From Nakaseomyces glabratus (Eukaryota > Ascomycota > Saccharomycetes > Saccharomycetales > Saccharomycetaceae): DNA of 64,000 bases. The notes beneath the pieces are model-generated. The model saw only the letters and a list, made by a program, of their open reading frames with translations, did no database searches and was not told the DNA's origin. Made by a program: the position numbers and the translations under genes. How positions within the stretch are numbered: position 1 is the stretch's first letter; each line of letters opens with the position of its first letter. The stretch spans positions 124,001-188,000 of the forward strand of contig NC_088961.1 in NCBI RefSeq assembly GCF_010111755.1. Reading direction: 5' to 3'. Below, one piece after another: positions 60,673 to 64,000 of the stretch.

Positions 60673-63600
60673 ATGTCTTTATTACTGCCTTCTGCATGTG
60701 CATGCTATCCCTTACACCTACCATCGCCTTATTCACACCCCAGAAGTAACTCAAGCTCATCGTTGAACAGTGCGGATGTGCGAAGTCCGACTAAAGTCAG
60801 TAAGAAAGATAAAGAGGATGATGTATACCTCGATGAGGCACTGCGAAAGCGTCTCACACTTGATGTGCGAACGGGGTCCACCACTCTACTGACAAGGTCT
60901 AATATTTATGTCAATGGTGGCCTTACAATTCCATTGAACCTTACAGAGGTGAACTCTACACAACTGCAAAAGGAATTGATGCTATATTTTGCTAAGGAGA
61001 AGAATAAATCGATATCTTTCAAGAACTTAAATGAATGGATCAGTTCAGAGACGTTCTTCTTGGACCTGATATCGAGATCATGGAGAAGGCTTGAAACTAC
61101 AATCGATGAATCGAGCACTACAGATGACACGAATATAAAGACCAATGGTAGACTGTTCCATGCTATGTGTTTCAATGAAGGCTTCCTTTACATTTTTGGT
61201 GGACTAATGATCTCTCCACATAACGAATACGAGTTTGTGGCTACTAATGATCTATGGCAACTTGATCTAAGAGGCAATAAGTGGTCACTACTGAGTAAAG
61301 ATCCAGGGGTAGGTAGAAGATATAATCATGAAATGCATGTTCTCAACTCAGAAGACCCCACAAAAGATACTAAGCTAGTTATAGTAGGCGGTATAGATAA
61401 TATGGACGAACCAGTTGCCAAAATTGATATATTTAATTTGACAACGCTACAATGGGAATCTAATGCAGTTGAGAAAACTACAAGGAAGAACAGCGGAGAT
61501 ATGACAGCATTAAATACCAATATTGATGGTCTAAAAACACATATAAACATGGATAACAATTTCTCAGTAATGCTGGACAATTCTGGGAAAGATAGCAATG
61601 CTATCCCAACGTTAGGATTCTATCTACCGATACACAAGAGATCATCCAAAAGTTATGGGAAACCTACAACGAAAAAAAGTGATAGTAAAAAGTCTAGCAA
61701 AACTCACGCCTCAGAGAATTCTTCTAATAAAGATAATGGCCTGACCGTAGACACTTCAGATCCTAAAGATGATGATTTATCTCCTGTTGCAATGCTACCA
61801 CTTTTACCCAATACAAAAGGAACAAGATTAACATCAAGAAAGTTACTTAAGTTAGAAGATTTTCCCAAGAAAAGCACTGATGACAGATCCGTTCCGTATA
61901 ATCTAATGGGACCTTCAGGTGACTCTGTATCCTACAGTATCATCGCAAGTGGGTTCCATAATAATTTTTCAGCTGCTAACTTTCATTGTTATTTTTATAA
62001 CGTCTGCTCTGACACATGGACAAAACTTTGTACAAATTGTCAAGACTCATCAATACATCGCCATAGGTTTTGGAAAACATTGGTCTGGAAATCGCATCAT
62101 CAAGCAATACTTTTAGGAACAGCAAATGATGATGGACAACTTCCTAGTGTTCAAAAATTTGATTACTTATTGTCAATTTCATTACCCATGCTAAATGGTT
62201 TTAACAGAATATTACATGAAATAACTCCTGATACCAACATTCATAAAAAAGTTTCCCTAAAGACCCCCATCACCCCTTTGACTACAGTAGACAAGATTAC
62301 ACAATCACAACCTATAATTCCAATATCCTCTCCCCATAATACTTCAATACCTGATCCATTAGACCCTCGGAGAAATTTATCTTTAATATCCAATCCAACT
62401 TCTCAGTTTGAAAATTATATTAGATATATTACTGATCCATTGGAAATGGAATCAACAAGCTCAGTCTTCCCACCATATGCTATGGTTTTAGGTAAAGATA
62501 CTCTTGAAGTGTTTGGTAAAACACTTGCTGATTTTGAATTTATCACAAATGATGGAGAATCAATTGGGGTGCCGATGTTTTTACTAAGGAAACGATGGGG
62601 TAGATATTTTGATAGACTCTTGGCCCAAGGCTATTCCAAAGTATGTGAAGATTATAGGAGCAACGGAGTTGAATCTACACTAATTAAATATGGTTCAGAA
62701 AATAATCCTATTCTATCGGCTTCCAAAACTTTACCTAACAAATACCCAAGCAATCACCCTAAAATAGTACAGGAGAAACACAAAATAAAAATTGAGAAAA
62801 GAAGCTTCAAAAAGGAAAAAGATAATGAAAAGATAACTAGTTCATCCAATGGAATGGTATTCAGAGTTCCATTTAAAGGATGTGATGAAGATAATTGTGA
62901 AACAAATAACGGAAATCATTTAATAGCGGGTACTCTTTCACCCTCCTCTGAAGAGAAAAATAAAATAATGATTAAGCAAAAATCCACTAGAACTTCTTCA
63001 CTTGTCGTTCCACCACCATTACAACATCGTCGGAATTCAGTAGAAGAAAGAACACAGTTAAGGCGTTTATCACATCCAGCTAAGCTTCCTAATGGTGAGA
63101 TAATTGATGAATATCATTTTAGTTCTAAACATAACCTAAACACGAGAAAACATCACCATGGTAGATACATAATGAGCAACAGTAGTTCAAGAAAAGCCTC
63201 CATTGTCTCACAAAATAGTCTCTTGTCATTCGTGAGCTCATCATCTGATAGAAGGACGAGAGGCAACTCAAGAAAGAGTAGTGTGGCGAATATGAGCGGT
63301 GCTAGTTCCCCTAAATTAATGCCTCTTCAAGTAAATCTTCCTCCTCAACCTAGACAGCCATCTGAATCTGTTCCCCTCCCCCCACTTCCGACCAATCTAT
63401 CGCTGACTCAAGCTTTAAGTAATATTCCTCACCATAGAAGAAATAGTCATAACTATGACTACATATATGGCGACCGAAGCAGTGCTTCAGCGTCTGGAAG
63501 AAGTTCAATTGTGCAAACTCATAGGTATTCTATATCTTCTGATCCTAAATTTAGTATGTCGGAAAAAAGTTATAGTGGTAGTGATGACGGTAATGCTACA

Positions 63601-64000
63601 CAAAGACACTCAACTGATAAAGAGAGGCAAAATGACCATAATCAGGAATATTTCAAAAGGGCTTATTCATGGTCTTCGGATGCTGGGAGCGAAAGGAGTA
63701 ATAGCGATGCTTCCAATAAAGATGACCCTCACGCCATCAATTCGGTAGAAATTGAACCTCTACTAATACCAAGGTCTCTATATATGCCTTGGCCGGCTGT
63801 CTCAGTGAAGGCATTTACTGAGTTTTTTTTTACTGGCCAAATAAATGGTAAATGGCCACTATCTCCAGTAACTTTAGATTTGTGGATGATGTCAAAGGTT
63901 TACGAAATAAGGCTTCTTTATGATTTAATCACCGAGGCCCTTTATTCCATCATAGGTAAAAAGGAAGGAAGTATTCTTGTTAATTGTAACTCGTTAATTG
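60673..64000 (+). CDS. PMD1: Kelch-repeat negative regulator of early meiotic genes, Mds3/Pmd1 family (cut by window edge)
   Basis: At least 1109 residues, with no stop from the ATG at 60673 to the window end; an in-frame TAA lies at 60658-60660, so the start is firm. The N-terminus (MSLLLPSACACYPLHLPSP, RLTLDVRTGSTTLLTRSN, YVNGGLTIPLNL) and kelch blades (LFHAMCFNEGFLYIFGGLMI, RRYNHEMHVLN, LVIVGGIDNMD) are typical of Mds3/Pmd1. A long Ser/Lys-rich middle follows. Near the edge AVSVKAFTEFFFTGQINGKW begins the conserved BTB-like C-terminal domain. The family acts in pH/nutrient signalling and represses early meiotic genes. Adjacency to GLC7 favours PMD1 (YER132C), but the N-terminal sequence recalls Mds3 equally, so the paralogue is uncertain. 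Confidence 0.87.
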   Translation, partial: MSLLLPSACACYPLHLPSPYSHPRSNSSSSLNSADVRSPTKVSKKDKEDDVYLDEALRKRLTLDVRTGSTTLLTRSNIYVNGGLTIPLNLTEVNSTQLQKELMLYFAKEKNKSISFKNLNEWISSETFFLDLISRSWRRLETTIDESSTTDDTNIKTNGRLFHAMCFNEGFLYIFGGLMISPHNEYEFVATNDLWQLDLRGNKWSLLSKDPGVGRRYNHEMHVLNSEDPTKDTKLVIVGGIDNMDEPVAKIDIFNLTTLQWESNAVEKTTRKNSGDMTALNTNIDGLKTHINMDNNFSVMLDNSGKDSNAIPTLGFYLPIHKRSSKSYGKPTTKKSDSKKSSKTHASENSSNKDNGLTVDTSDPKDDDLSPVAMLPLLPNTKGTRLTSRKLLKLEDFPKKSTDDRSVPYNLMGPSGDSVSYSIIASGFHNNFSAANFHCYFYNVCSDTWTKLCTNCQDSSIHRHRFWKTLVWKSHHQAILLGTANDDGQLPSVQKFDYLLSISLPMLNGFNRILHEITPDTNIHKKVSLKTPITPLTTVDKITQSQPIIPISSPHNTSIPDPLDPRRNLSLISNPTSQFENYIRYITDPLEMESTSSVFPPYAMVLGKDTLEVFGKTLADFEFITNDGESIGVPMFLLRKRWGRYFDRLLAQGYSKVCEDYRSNGVESTLIKYGSENNPILSASKTLPNKYPSNHPKIVQEKHKIKIEKRSFKKEKDNEKITSSSNGMVFRVPFKGCDEDNCETNNGNHLIAGTLSPSSEEKNKIMIKQKSTRTSSLVVPPPLQHRRNSVEERTQLRRLSHPAKLPNGEIIDEYHFSSKHNLNTRKHHHGRYIMSNSSSRKASIVSQNSLLSFVSSSSDRRTRGNSRKSSVANMSGASSPKLMPLQVNLPPQPRQPSESVPLPPLPTNLSLTQALSNIPHHRRNSHNYDYIYGDRSSASASGRSSIVQTHRYSISSDPKFSMSEKSYSGSDDGNATQRHSTDKERQNDHNQEYFKRAYSWSSDAGSERSNSDASNKDDPHAINSVEIEPLLIPRSLYMPWPAVSVKAFTEFFFTGQINGKWPLSPVTLDLWMMSKVYEIRLLYDLITEALYSIIGKKEGSILVNCNSLI

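Overview
The window is nuclear DNA of a budding yeast of the Saccharomyces/Nakaseomyces group. It holds compact, almost intron-free genes. CTG encodes conserved leucines (for example in the PP1 gene), so it is not a CTG-clade Candida. The yeast-type tRNA-Lys(CTT) and SRP RNA (SCR1) fit this group, and gene order is largely that of Saccharomyces cerevisiae chromosome IV left arm. The combination SIR2 - PUS9 - GPR1 - glycerol-3-phosphate dehydrogenase - GPM2 - RPN4 fits what I remember of chromosome K of Candida glabrata (Nakaseomyces glabratus). That identification is from memory and was not searched.

Layout. Bases 1-47.7 kb follow the S. cerevisiae order YDL046W to YDL012C: NPC2 (cut by the left edge), MRP10, FAD1, MTF2, PRP11, SIR2, PUS9, GPR1, SLM3, DBP10, PRP9, ARP2 (one intron), MPS1, MRX9, RTK1-like kinase, GPD1/2, GPM2, RPN4, OSH2, ERP3, CDC7, TSC13, NOP1, SLX5 and the CYSTM protein YDL012C. 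NAT1 is missing between SIR2 and PUS9. YAT1, a chromosome I gene in S. cerevisiae, sits between OSH2 and ERP3. Synteny breaks at about 47.7-48.6 kb. The rest mixes the YER13x block (GDI1, a YER137C-like zinc-knuckle gene, SCR1, MDP1/YER134C, tRNA-Lys, GLC7, a PMD1/MDS3 kelch gene cut by the right edge) with the YBL02x genes RRN10 and NCL1 and a UBR7/Mlo2-type gene. This interleaving is the usual mark of a post-genome-duplication yeast with reciprocal gene loss.

Functions are mainly housekeeping: ribosome and RNA biogenesis (DBP10, NOP1, NCL1, RRN10, SCR1), splicing (both SF3a subunits PRP9 and PRP11), mitochondrial translation and RNA (MRP10, MTF2, SLM3, PUS9, MRX9), lipid metabolism and transport (NPC2, OSH2, TSC13, YAT1), and cell cycle and signalling (MPS1, CDC7, GLC7, GPR1). 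Silencing and proteostasis are represented by SIR2, SLX5 and RPN4. PAC/RRPE elements recur before DBP10, NOP1, NCL1, PRP9 and PRP11. RPN4 has a Pdr1/Yap1-type element cluster and CDC7 has MluI-box motifs.

I see no mobile element, CRISPR array or evidently foreign gene cluster. The least explained pieces are the 2.8 kb gene-free stretch before the kelch gene, a 57-codon Cys-rich ORF behind tRNA-Lys, the odd 3' end of the ARP2 intron, a G/C homopolymer habit in promoters, and the altered peroxisomal signal of the GPD enzyme.
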